This document shows, one piece after another, positions 41,046 to 50,929 of a DNA stretch of 64,000 nucleotides. Position 1 is the stretch's first letter. Each line of letters begins with the position of its first letter. Source of the DNA: Tethya wilhelma (taxonomy: Eukaryota > Porifera > Demospongiae > Tethyida > Tethyidae). The translations under genes were made by a program, and so were the position numbers. The stretch covers positions 5,598,875-5,662,874 of the forward strand of contig CAXIPT010000005.1 in NCBI GenBank assembly GCA_964030475.1, read 5' to 3'. The notes beneath the pieces were generated by a model that saw nothing but the letters and a program-made list of their open reading frames with translations, searched no databases and was not told where the DNA came from.

Positions 41046-41849
41046 ATGGCTAATATTATAATGCTTTGGCGTAAAAACACGGCCTGTGTTAGCAAAAGTT
41101 ATAAACACAGCTGCTTCAATTTATTACTCAGTGTACTTCTCCTGTACATACTGATGTGGGGTGCTTCAGCTTACATACCAGGTATACAAAATTAATAATA
41201 AAATTAATTAATAAGATTGCTTACTCAGTGTATAAACAAAATAAATTTTGATTTCTCCCCATGTACAGAGCCAAGAGTCGAGACCAATGATAGTAATGTG
41301 CACATGACTTCAGTGGCTGTTTATATTGACCCACCAGGGCCATTTGTTGAGAGTGGGAATTTATCTCTCCATGTATGCTGCCATGCTAATGGCACTGCTC
41401 AGATTGAAAGGATTAGGTTTAGAAATGAGTATACTGAGGAGGAACTAAGACATTATGAAAACTCAACTCCTTTTCTCCGGATACTTCGACCTGATGGTGG
41501 TTATAGCCAGAACAGATGCAGTGATTTACACGGTGATGTTGATCGTAGCAACTGCAGCTATCATAATACGTACTATTGTTTTGATATGGAACTGTATCTC
41601 AACATTAGCCAGGGTTCAGAACGCAATGAATTCGAATTGATGTGCTGTGCATCTTCTGACTCTTGTGCTTCTAAACGAATTAAATTTGAAAAACTGATTG
41701 ATGGTCATGAGGAAGGACCTGCTAACACCACCACTGGGAAGGACTCAGGTGAACTTGAGGGGTGTGGAGGTGACACTAGTAAGGCTACAACCATATCTGT
41801 CAGTTTCGTGGTTACATTTACTGTATTGTTTTTTAGCATATTAGCTTAG
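41046..41849 (+). CDS. Small glycosylated surface protein, probably GPI-anchored (pair A)
   Basis: Exons 41046-41181 and 41269-41849 join in phase to give 238 residues. A hydrophobic segment at about residues 25-42 ending Gly-Ala-Ser-Ala is the signal peptide; Met6 may be the true start. The ectodomain has paired cysteines (Val-Cys-Cys-His, Met-Cys-Cys-Ala) and about seven N-glycosylation sequons (for example Asn-Leu-Ser, Asn-Gly-Thr, Asn-Cys-Ser). The protein ends in a hydrophobic stretch with no cytoplasmic residues, as in GPI-anchored proteins. Family not recognised; a divergent Ig-like fold is possible. Same layout and size as the protein at 43075-43695. Confidence 0.75.
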
Positions 41850-42262
41850 TAGAACAAATACTCTGTAGCTGTAGTCAGTTGGACAGCGTCGTTATTATAT
41901 GTTGTGATTTTTTTTAACTTCGAATTTGTTGTTTTTGTAAGCTCCATTACATTACTATATGTTTGCTGTAAACAAAATAATTTTATTATTCGTATAATTG
42001 GAAATTCCCTGGGGTTGTTTTACAATGAATACCCTAACTATTTATTTGAGCAAAACTATGCAATCTAACTGATGGTAAGAAATAAAATTAACATGACACA
42101 AACAACATAAATCAATGCTAAACTTGAAATGGCTGGAATGATTTAAATAACTGAAGTTTTAAAAGATAACCTTGAGTTTTTCGTACGTAATGAAGAACTT
42201 GAAGTAAACAAGTTAAGGATAGGAAACCAAGCAAGCATAAAATCCATACACTCTAAACCTAC

Positions 42263-42877
42263 CCCCCCTCCNAGACAAAGGAGCTCTCCAGGAAAGATGA
42301 ATGGAATTGTTAATAGAGTAAGCATTTAAATGTGCCGGAGCACCCAATAGTCCTACAAAATAGAGTAAATTGTATGGTTAATTTCACCGTACTAGCTAGT
42401 CCTACTCTTTATTATAAGCTTATATTACTGGCTATAGAACTCACCCTGTACCCTCAGTGTTGCGGGATCAGTCTGTAATATCCTTATGCCATTGTTTTCC
42501 ACTGCACAAATAATTGTTATCTCTGCATTATCATTGATGGGTACTGCTCCTATCAACAATGAAATGAGTGCGCCATGATTAAAGGTTAATGTTTCAATTG
42601 GTCGATTGAAGTTGGGTGATTCGTAATCCTCATAGCCATCAATCAACCAGAAAAGCCTATCGTTATCTCCCTGTTGTGAGATGCTACAGTTGAACTGCAC
42701 CGTTTGTCCTTCAGTAGCGTTGAAGTTTGTTGGTCTACTGAGGAACTCTATACAATCACATTGCCTGATCATTAGAATTAATTTTACGACTATAGATGCT
42801 AACATACCTCTGGCTTCATTGACAAATGCAGTATGTAGCATAAAAATTAATAAAAAAACTTGCTGTAAAGCATTCAT
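42263..42877 (-). pseudogene. Truncated second Ig-FN3 receptor
   Basis: Exons 42877-42808 (signal peptide), 42747-42445 (Ig, intact) and 42352-42263 join in phase. The third exon starts an FN3 domain with the same Asn-Ser-Ile-His-Leu-Ser-Trp motif as the receptor at 38449-40808 but breaks off after about 28 residues at a G-rich run with an N (42272). No later FN3, membrane or tail exons follow. Either a truncated, possibly secreted paralogue, or a collapsed assembly. Divergent from the surface protein at 43075. Confidence 0.65.
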
Positions 42878-43074
42878 ATCTTGAGTCTTAACCAAATTAT
42901 TAACGAGTCGGTGAAAGAGGTGATTACTTTGCGCATGCGCGAGCATGCGGGCGGGGCCGGGGACAGGAGCCCGCGCGCGAGCTAGCTCGAGTCGAGTATA
43001 TATATAAACCTGAGTCGATAGCAGATCCTTCGTAGACCACTGATATAAACGTACCTAAAGCCCGCGTTTATAAT
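42878..43074. promoter_or_regulatory. Shared divergent promoter of pair B with NRF1-like site and TATA
   Basis: 197 bp between two start codons. GCGCATGCGC at 42931-42940 is a perfect NRF1-type palindrome. It is followed by a short GC-rich island (42945-42990) and a TATATATAAA box at about 42997-43006 facing the + gene. Confidence 0.6.
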
Positions 43075-43695
43075 ATGGCTCAAAGCAAAATATTACTACT
43101 GTTTGCTTTGATAACTGTTCCTGTGATCTTCGTGCTGGGATGCACCAACACTAGTACTGGAAGAGAACCACAGATTGAGATACAGCTCCTTAATCAAGGT
43201 TTTCCTCGTATGGTTCGGGTAAGATGCAACACTAGCCGTACTGCTACATTGCACCACACCTACCTAGTCAACGAAGAAGCAGTGAATTATACTAACAACA
43301 GGAGTGAACTTTATACTGCACTAGACAAGCCCTTTCAAAACCGTCATTTTAGAGCTGGAACATTGAGTGATTCTGTTACATTTCAAGTTCGCGAATCCGT
43401 AGTGTTCAGATGCTGCATTGATGTGCACGTGCCAACTGAGTCAGACAATAATATCAATGTATGCAGCAGAAACGAGACAGTTCAAGTTGAACTTTATCGC
43501 AAAGACAGAAATGATACATTACAGGGCCACGAAGACAGTGGTATACAACAGGGTCACGCTACCACTCTATTAGAGGACGATAGCCACAATAGTGATGTCG
43601 GATACTCAAATTTACGCCCTAGCTGCTACTTCTGTTCGCTCGTGGGTATAGTATCAGTTGCTATCATGATTGGGGTCATGCTAGCTTTGAAGTAA
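43075..43695 (+). CDS. Small glycosylated surface protein with C-terminal membrane segment (pair B)
   Basis: Single exon, 206 residues. Signal peptide at residues 1-22 (Leu/Ile/Val-rich, ending Val-Leu-Gly). The ectodomain has about six N-glycosylation sequons and a Phe-Arg-Cys-Cys-Ile motif similar in place to the Cys-Cys motifs of the pair A protein. The C-terminal ~22 residues are hydrophobic and end Leu-Ala-Leu-Lys, so it is a membrane or GPI anchor. Sequence identity with the pair A protein is low; the relationship is inferred from layout, size and the shared 3' flank (GAGTTTTTC...ACG...AAGAACTTGA at about 42175 and 44075). Confidence 0.75.
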   Translation: MAQSKILLLFALITVPVIFVLGCTNTSTGREPQIEIQLLNQGFPRMVRVRCNTSRTATLHHTYLVNEEAVNYTNNRSELYTALDKPFQNRHFRAGTLSDSVTFQVRESVVFRCCIDVHVPTESDNNINVCSRNETVQVELYRKDRNDTLQGHEDSGIQQGHATTLLEDDSHNSDVGYSNLRPSCYFCSLVGIVSVAIMIGVMLALK

Positions 43696-44276
43696 AAGTG
43701 CTAGAGTGTGAAATCTGGACTGCTCTACACGGTATTTGGCTACTCCTGATCCTTGGACAAGATGGCTGAAAGATGAGGCATATGGCTAGCACTGGAAACC
43801 CCAATCACTGAACAGCAAAATAACAGTACATAATACATAAACTGTGTTGGGTTGAATAATACAATGTAACATGTACATTGTTATTTCTTTTGCTGTTAAC
43901 AATAATGATTGCTGTTGTAAGTAGCCCCTCTGTTAATAATTATTTATATCAATACTAAAATTAATGAAATATAATTTTTGTTGACTGAAAAGGATAAACA
44001 AAAATGACATTGTAAATAATTGATTGTTTTCATGGTGATAAAACTAATGAACATGAAGTCTAAAAGAAAATTTTGAGTTTTTCATACGTTATAAAGAACT
44101 TGAGATGGGTTAAGGAAGTTTTGCATGTACAAAATGTAAATTTGACACAAAAACTCTACGTAAAGCATGGTTCCCAAATTGCTGACAATAAATCCCTTGA
44201 CAGCAATATCTTGTGGACAGACATACTAAATTAATCTAGTATATAGAGGTTGAAAAAAATAAATAAATAAACTTAA

Positions 44277-44514
44277 AGAAATTGTGTCACTATATAAGCA
44301 CTGTATTGTTACCAAAATAAATGCGTGACGTTTTGTGACATTTTTTTGACAAACACACAATACACATACGTACATGGAGCTAGTATCCGAATGTGGTACC
44401 CGGATCACACTAGAAACCTAACAAAAAATGTCACAAAAGGTCATAGAACATCATAAAACATCACACATTTTATTTTTAGTAACAAAACAGCACTTATTTA
44501 GTGACACAGTTCCT
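44277..44514. mobile_element. MITE, TTAA-flanked family (copy 2)
   Basis: 238 bp. The ends AGAAATTGTGTCAC and the complement of AGGAACTGTGTCAC are flanked by TTAA (44273-44276 and 44515-44518). Long terminal inverted repeats include the GTGACGTTTTGTGAC type block. TTAA targets are typical of piggyBac-mobilised elements. The rest of 43696-44578 is 3' flank with no gene. Confidence 0.8.
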
Positions 44515-44578
44515 TTAAAACTTTAATTCTTAAGATCCTAATTCTTAGCATGAACACGCCATAGCCACTGTCCAATAA

Positions 44579-45897
44579 TCAAGAAATATTAGGAAGGTAT
44601 TTGCTCACCCCAATAAACCATCCCCACATTAGTCTTCTAATTACATCTTTGCTCACCACAATAATATGTATCAAGTAATTTCTACATGCACAGAGCAAGG
44701 ATACTATTATATTCCATGGTCCAATTCGCAAATAAGCTGGGAAAAATCCTTTGTACAATGCCATGGGTCCTTCTGTCCTCAGTGTCTAATATAAGTTAAG
44801 GAACAAGGTAAATTTACAGGCACAAGTACCCATATTTAACCACTCACTGTTATGAAGCATTCAAAAGCACTGGAATAAATATGCGTTGAATGTCTCCCCA
44901 GTATGGTGAGACTCTGGTTCATCATCCTGCTCTTGACAACATCGATAGGATTTGTTGCCGCTGTCCCTAATATACCAGCCAGGAAGCTTGCACTGTGCGA
45001 AGCAGTGAAAATTTTTTTTTGTGAAATTCAACAAATAAACTTATCCAATGGTAAATCTGTACCAGAAATGTGTTCCTGTGTTGTCTGATGCGTAGCCCGA
45101 GTCAACAAGAACCTTCTTGAAGAAATCGTAGGCTGGTAGTAACACCCCGGCTATCACGGCTGCTCTTTGTGTGGTAGGACCTACCCCCTGTGTGAAAATG
45201 TGTTTGAAGTTGCATCATGCATGCTTACAGCGAATGTTTACTGACCAAATATGCCATATGAAGGGTGTGAGAGGGGTGTGTCCCAGGGGCTCTCCCTAAA
45301 GTGTGATGCAATAACACTAATGCTTGTGAATATAATTTCCACCCAGGGGAAGGTACAACACGAGTGTGCCTTTGCTGAGCTGGCAAGCAGGTACATGTGA
45401 TCAATTCTCATTGTGGGGGGGTCACATGATTGGAATATAATTAACAGACTTGCCAGCTAAGCAAAGGCGTACTTATGTCTTACAGTACCTCCTCTAGTTT
45501 CAACCAAGAGACTATATTGAATTTTTAAATAAATTGTGTGAAGCACGCACATCTGCTTATTTAAAAGTCAGTGACAAGAAACACTTTCCCCTTCACTTCA
45601 TGCATTTTCTGTACTATTGTCCCATTCTCATCCATAAAACTAAAACACTCACTATTGGAAGAAAAATAATGTAAAGACCAGGTGAGGATCATCAAAATAA
45701 GGACACATGTACACATAAACAATATGGATGGAAGGGAGAGGTTTGTGGAACAAGTATTGTATGACATAGAATATATATTGCATTCCACTTACTCTGTACA
45801 ATCCTCTCATGCCTTCCTCTGTGTAGATCTGTTTGAAGAATCTCAAACAGCTCTTTCTCTTAGTATAGGAGGCACTTGTACCACTCTGCATTCTCAC

Positions 45898-45951
<54 letters not shown>

Positions 45952-46907
45952 AAGAATCATCACAAAGATGAACACACTCATCTTCAGCCATAATGCACGC
46001 TATGATTGGTCCAATCTATAGTCAAACATTTTTGCGGTTTAACTTTCATGGATGAGCTGTGCAAGCCCATGTGTATATACATTACGGAAAAATTTCACGG
46101 ATAAAAACTTTTACGGATGGATCATGATCCGCGAAAACTGCAAAACTTAAACCCCGCAAAACTTTCCCGCTATACAGTACATGCGTGCAGGTGATTAGAA
46201 TCTGGTACACTACTGCTACCCACCTTCAGGACATCTGTAGGATTGGCAACAGCCGATGAAATGGCTCCACTCAGTACACCAGCAAATACATTAGTATAGA
46301 TTGTTTCATCTACGATACAAATTTTGTGTGTGCATATGTAAGAAACTAAGTTATCATATAGCTCCAAATTTTCGTGGCACAAAAGACTCATGAAAAGCCT
46401 CTCTTTGCTGTATAGAACTAATTTTCTTCAATCACAATCTGAAAAATTACATCACCAATATAATACTATGGCTCTTTAAATTTTCGTGGAGAAAATTTTT
46501 GTGCGGTCCAATCACGAAATATGGTAGTTGGCTGATATCTTTTCCAAACTATGTACATGTATATTAGCCAATGTCGTATACAAACCATTAGATACCAAGC
46601 ATGCATGCACACCATAGGCACAGTATTCATGAGCACTGATGCAAGGCACATGACGACCAATGAATGTTCACAAACACATGTCGGTAAGCACATAAATAAA
46701 CAAACAGTGTATTGCATAAGCAGTGACTGCAAATCATGAATCTGTACACCACTTCACCCTTCTGGTTTGGTAAAGAGGAGGAGTGTCATTAATTAAATTA
46801 CCTTGTGGACTTGTGACTAGCAATCTCTTGATGTAGTGATAGAGACCAATCTTCAATGTACCATACGATGCCTGCCTCAATAATGCAGGGGCCATACTGA
46901 ATGTGTG

Positions 46908-46988
<81 letters not shown>

Positions 46989-46989
46989 N

Positions 46990-47053
<64 letters not shown>

Positions 47054-49029
47054 TAGCAAGTAATAATTGCAAATTTTGCAATATTGGCCATAATCGCAAT
47101 ACTTCAATACCCAAAAATATTTAATTTTCTAAAAGTAATATGAATTTTCGAGTAATTAGAACTTGTATGCAAGCGCTATATAGCATGAGCTTATTGCTGC
47201 TCATATGCTCATAAAAAAAGTTCATGAGAGTACTAGAAGACGACCAAGACAAAGATTAGCAGTTACAGTTGTCATAATAATAATATCCATAATATTCAGG
47301 TGATCCTAAGCTACGTAAGGAACGTTCTGTAGCTGTGAAGACACTCTATCTTAATTTTGTGGGTGTGAACTATATACTGTGTAGCTGCTCATTGTTCTGT
47401 GTGGGAGTGGTTTATATATATTATATATATTTTTTGCAATTCTGCAGTTGTTAGCACTTGCAAAATTTATTTCACCTGTCCTTCAAGTAACTACATTCAA
47501 TGTTCTCTCCCAAAAAACTTGTGAATTCAATTTCTTGCACTAAACCTAAAATAGTACCCACCTTTAGTACATCAGTAGGATTGGCAACGGCTGATGAAAT
47601 AGCTCCACTCATTACACCAGCAAATACATTAGTGTAGATAGTTTCATCTGAAAGGAGAGAGAGAGAGAGAACTAGAATTAATACTTCTTACTGAAATTCA
47701 TGATACATGTGCAAGCATGCATAACTATAAGTAACTAACACAGCTTGACCCTTTACCGATATAACTCCAAATGAAGTGTGACCACATGCAAAGCACATGA
47801 CAAGTCAATGAATAATCCTCACTACACACACCCACAAATAAACAAACAGCGATAACATAATTTAGCTGGGCGTGCATGAATGACGCAAGAGTGTAGCTCT
47901 CTAGTGTAAAATTTTCCTACAGAATATAGTGTGTACCTTGTGGACTTGTGACTAGCAATCTCTTAATGTAGTGGTAGAGACCAATCTTCAATGTACCATA
48001 CGATGCCTGCCTCAATAATGCAGGGGCCATACTGATTGTGTGTGGAAGAGAGAGAGAGAGCTAGTAAACACAACACAATCAAATTTGTTAGTATTAAATA
48101 TTAGATGTAGACCAGGGTATATTTATAGTAGCAGGAAACCAGTGTTATGAAGTTGGGGTAGAAAGTATCACAAGTAAGCAACTGCAGCAAGATATCATAC
48201 TGAATCTATGACTAGAACTACCACAACAAATTAATGTGTACAAATGCTATGCCAGGACATCGTTGTTGTTGTATGGTGGAATGCTTAGAACAAGGACATA
48301 CATTGAAATGCTTTGATAGGACTGCATTCCACAGTACCAGCATGTGGAGAGCACATGGTGTGTGTGTGTGTATGTGTGTGTGAATGTAACACAACCATTG
48401 TCCCAAAATACCCCATACATCATTAACTACAAGGAAAGCTACACACACACATACATACATACACACCATGCAGCACATACACACCATGTGTATATGTTCT
48501 TCACAGCCTCACTCCCAGGCCATCTCCTTGACAATAACCAAAGGAGAAGACCTGAGAATGAGGCTATGTTGTTCTTCTACATTCTTTGTACATACAAAGC
48601 TCCGTACTACCTTTACCTGCATATGTGTGGGCCTGGAACACACTAAACAGCTGCATAAAAGTGGTTCTGGGAATGAGGCTAGGTATGTGAGTGTGTGACT
48701 GCGTGTGTGAGTTCCAAGAAAGGAGCCTACTCACCCTTTGTACAGTGCTCTGACTCCTTCTTCTTGGGATATTCTATACAGTGCATGTATCATGCCTCGA
48801 TATCTTGATTCATGACAAAGTCTGTCCACGAGTTGACCCTGTATTTGTAGTCTAGTCTTAGTCGTGTCCAAAGGGAATGTTCCTATAATTAGAGAGTAAG
48901 ATGAAGTGTTAGTATTGGCACAAGTTTGGTGTGAGTTTGTGTAACAATGTGTGTGTGTATTGTGTACTTACCAACTTCAGCGGTCAAAGAGGCAATTCCT
49001 CCAAAAATGAACGGCTTTAATGTGCTCAT
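44579..49029 (-). CDS. Mitochondrial carrier, SLC25A14/SLC25A30 (UCP5/KMCP1) type
   Basis: Constant exons: 49029-48972, 48882-48735, 45897-45793, 45187-45063, 44992-44848, 44785-44705 or reading on to 44579. Two alternative cassettes sit between: 48031-47937 with 47647-47562, and 46896-46802 with 46309-46224. With one cassette the phases fit throughout and give about 281 residues plus a short tail. The three carrier repeats are marked by [14 protein letters not shown] and Pro-Ile-Asp-Val-Val-Lys-Ser-Arg. Family-specific stretches are [12 protein letters not shown] and Gly-Pro-Trp-Asn-Ile-Ile. Inner-membrane transporter; substrate not deducible. After Asn-Ile-Ile the DNA reads GTATCCTT (44704), a U12-type donor; without splicing the ORF continues to TGA at 44579. 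Confidence 0.88.
45364..45472. repeat. Inverted repeat, 24-bp arms
   Basis: Arms 45364-45387 and 45449-45472 are complementary with two mismatches, around CCTTTGCT and GAGCTGGCAAG. Lies in an SLC25 intron. Confidence 0.75.
45899..45949. repeat. (AG)n microsatellite forming an SLC25 acceptor
   Basis: Reads (CT)n then CAG on the gene strand, directly before exon 45897-45793. Confidence 0.95.
46013..46179. mobile_element. MITE related to the CCGTATAGC family
   Basis: The right end, ACTTTCCCGCTATACAGTA, matches the family terminus; the left end (CTATAG...TTTTTGCGG) is its degraded inverse. Intronic in the SLC25 gene. Confidence 0.6.
46224..46309 (-). other. SLC25 alternative exon 4b
   Basis: 86 bp, same length and phase as exon 4a (47647-47562). 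About nine differences, of which only one changes a residue (Leu for Met). The acceptor is ATCGTAG and the donor GTGGGTAG. Confidence 0.85.
46802..46896 (-). other. SLC25 alternative exon 3b
   Basis: 95 bp, same length and phase as exon 3a (48031-47937). The two differ only by silent changes (TAC/TAT, ATT/ATC). Preceded on the gene strand by a 140-bp (CT)n tract and CATTCAG acceptor. Confidence 0.85.
46909..47048. repeat. 140-bp (AG)n microsatellite
   Basis: The longest AG run in the window, with one N at 46989. On the SLC25 strand it is a (CT)n tract just upstream of exon 3b. Confidence 0.95.
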
Positions 49030-49621
49030 CGTTGCAGCTGTGATTGTGTAAGAAACAAGCAACAATGCATCATAATTGTGACCAGCCATTAGCCTCAAAA
49101 CCATCACAACAACTAGAGTAAACATCAGGCAAATATTTAAACTCATCTAGCCTTGAATTCATTACTAGTATTGAGATTTTAAAATTTTCATTCTCTCTAA
49201 AGAGCAGTAGTTTTACCTATGTCAGGCATAAACAAGTCTTCTCAATCAGTCAGTCGTTATCCAACGTGTCAGCTATACTACTGAGGGGTAGTCTCACACA
49301 GGTGCAGTAGCGTGTCTTCAGTCTTAGTACCACCAATGCCTTCTCTCCAATCGATCCGCCTCTTTCCAGAGAAGCCCAAAGCACGGTTTCATTGTCTCGG
49401 AACTTTTTGTTTGAAAACCTTTCACACTCCTTTCACGTGCAATCATAGTACACGTGTCCAACACGCTCTGTGGTTTTTACCATGCATAGCCACGCCCACG
49501 AAGTTTATTCAAGGTCAGTTGCAGGCAATGAATACACTTATTATTCACAAGCATGTCTCGTGCATTCACTGTTTGCATTGGAACATTAATTTTAAACATA
49601 AACTTGATACTTAGAGTCAGT

Positions 49622-50605
49622 CTATATTCTTGATGGATACAGCATCTGTAGCAAGAAACAAAATGGAATAAATTTTTATAATTCAGATACAACAAAGATA
49701 TAAATACAAATACGATCATTATTGTAAAGCAGGAAATTTTTGCAGGGTTCAAACGTCCGCAATTTTTATGGGCACATCTGATTGCAAAAAAAAGAACTGC
49801 AAAATTATAAACACGTGTGCTTATAATAATGCTTTCAATTTTTCACGCTCAACATTCTGCAAAAATATAAATCGTGAAATTTCTCTTCTTGCTGAAACAA
49901 CCAATGCTGCAGAAATTGGACCAGCAAATTTTTCTCACTATACTGTATGTGATCAGCTCTACCCACCACTCTAACTGTAGCTCCCATGGCTTTTGGTGGT
50001 AGGTTCTTTCGAAACTTTGCTCGCACTATTCCGCTGTTTCCGTGAGATCGAGTCACATGACCCCAGACAACACGATACTTGCTTGGCTTCTTTGTCCCCC
50101 TAGCCCGTGCCTTCTTGTGGACACGGTAGACATAGGCCACTCTCTTCCCGAGGTAGAAGTCAGTGTCCTTCCTTTCAGAGACCCCTTCCAGCTTGAGGAG
50201 GGAGGTGTGGGGACTCTGCTTGTGGAGACTACGTTTGTAGCCCACAAATATTCCCTTAGTGTATAATCTGTATGTAGAATAATAGGATGTACATTGCCAT
50301 AGTGAGTATATGGGTAATATGCAAGCAATAATGGATCAGTCTTGCTTAGAAACATCCTTATCCACTCCACAGAGGGACTGTCTAGCTACACATAATTATG
50401 GGACTAGTAGCATGTGTAGCTACAAGTATTAACTATTAAAATACTATGTGTACTGTGGACAAAGATGCTGCTTACAAAACATGGATGCATAACCATAATC
50501 ATGGCAGTGAATATGCATGGAGAACAATGGAGGTGCTTAGTAGTCTTACAAGGTTTATGTTAGACATTTACAGGACAACCACTGGCACTCTTACCTTACA
50601 GACAT
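49622..50605 (-). CDS. RPL35A: 60S ribosomal protein L35a (eL33)
   Basis: Exons 50605-50595, 50267-49967 and 49645-49622 give 111 residues, as expected for the family (110 in human). It starts Met-Ser-Val-Arg-Leu-Tyr-Thr-Lys-Gly, contains Tyr-Lys-Arg-Ser-Leu-His-Lys-Gln and [13 protein letters not shown], and ends Met-Leu-Tyr-Pro-Ser-Arg-Ile. A 5' non-coding exon ends at 50799 and begins within a pyrimidine run (about 50834-50817), a likely TOP motif for growth-controlled translation. The last intron carries a MITE. Confidence 0.95.
49720..49947. mobile_element. MITE related to the CCGTATAGC family
   Basis: Ends TATTGTAAAGCAGGAAATTT and the complement of TACAGTATAGTGAGAAAAAT, imperfectly paired. 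Sits in the last RPL35A intron. Confidence 0.6.
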
Positions 50606-50929
50606 GCTGATGGAGTGCCACTGCCTCTAATTTAAGCCCACCTGGATAGAAAAATGAAACAGTCAGTCCACATTTCACAGGACAGAGGTGATATGGATTC
50701 TATCATGTAAGTAAACCATCTATCTCATGAAAATTGCATTCAAAGAGTTAATACAATGTTCAACAGAAGCAGATCACAACAGATACACAAACACTTACCT
50801 CGTCAACGTGGCTGTGAAAAAGAAGAGAAAGAAACGCACGTGCTGATTTCCTATTAATTTTAACCCCTTTGAACTTTGCACGCCCCATAATTTGCCCACG
50901 TGGCCTCTTGAAACATTTGAGCTTGCATC
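50606..50929. promoter_or_regulatory. Shared divergent promoter, RPL35A / GFM1
   Basis: The RPL35A 5' exon, with a pyrimidine-rich start near 50834, leaves only about 100 bp to the GFM1 ATG at 50930. This pairs a cytosolic ribosomal protein with a mitochondrial translation factor. Confidence 0.6.

Noticed and set aside
41455..41640. ORF in another frame of the pair A surface protein.
   Set aside because: Shadow of the exon 41269-41849, which has signal peptide, sequons and Cys pairs.
46370..46520. AATTTTCGTGG-containing pair that looked like another MITE.
   Set aside because: Ends do not pair well enough and no target duplication is visible.
46734..47124. ORFs on both strands with Ser-Leu or Arg-Glu repeats.
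   Set aside because: Translation of the 140-bp AG microsatellite; no coding signal.
48340..48480. Clusters of GTGTGT and CACACA that could suggest a CRISPR or tandem array.
   Set aside because: Simple-sequence repeats without regular spacers; the genome is eukaryotic.
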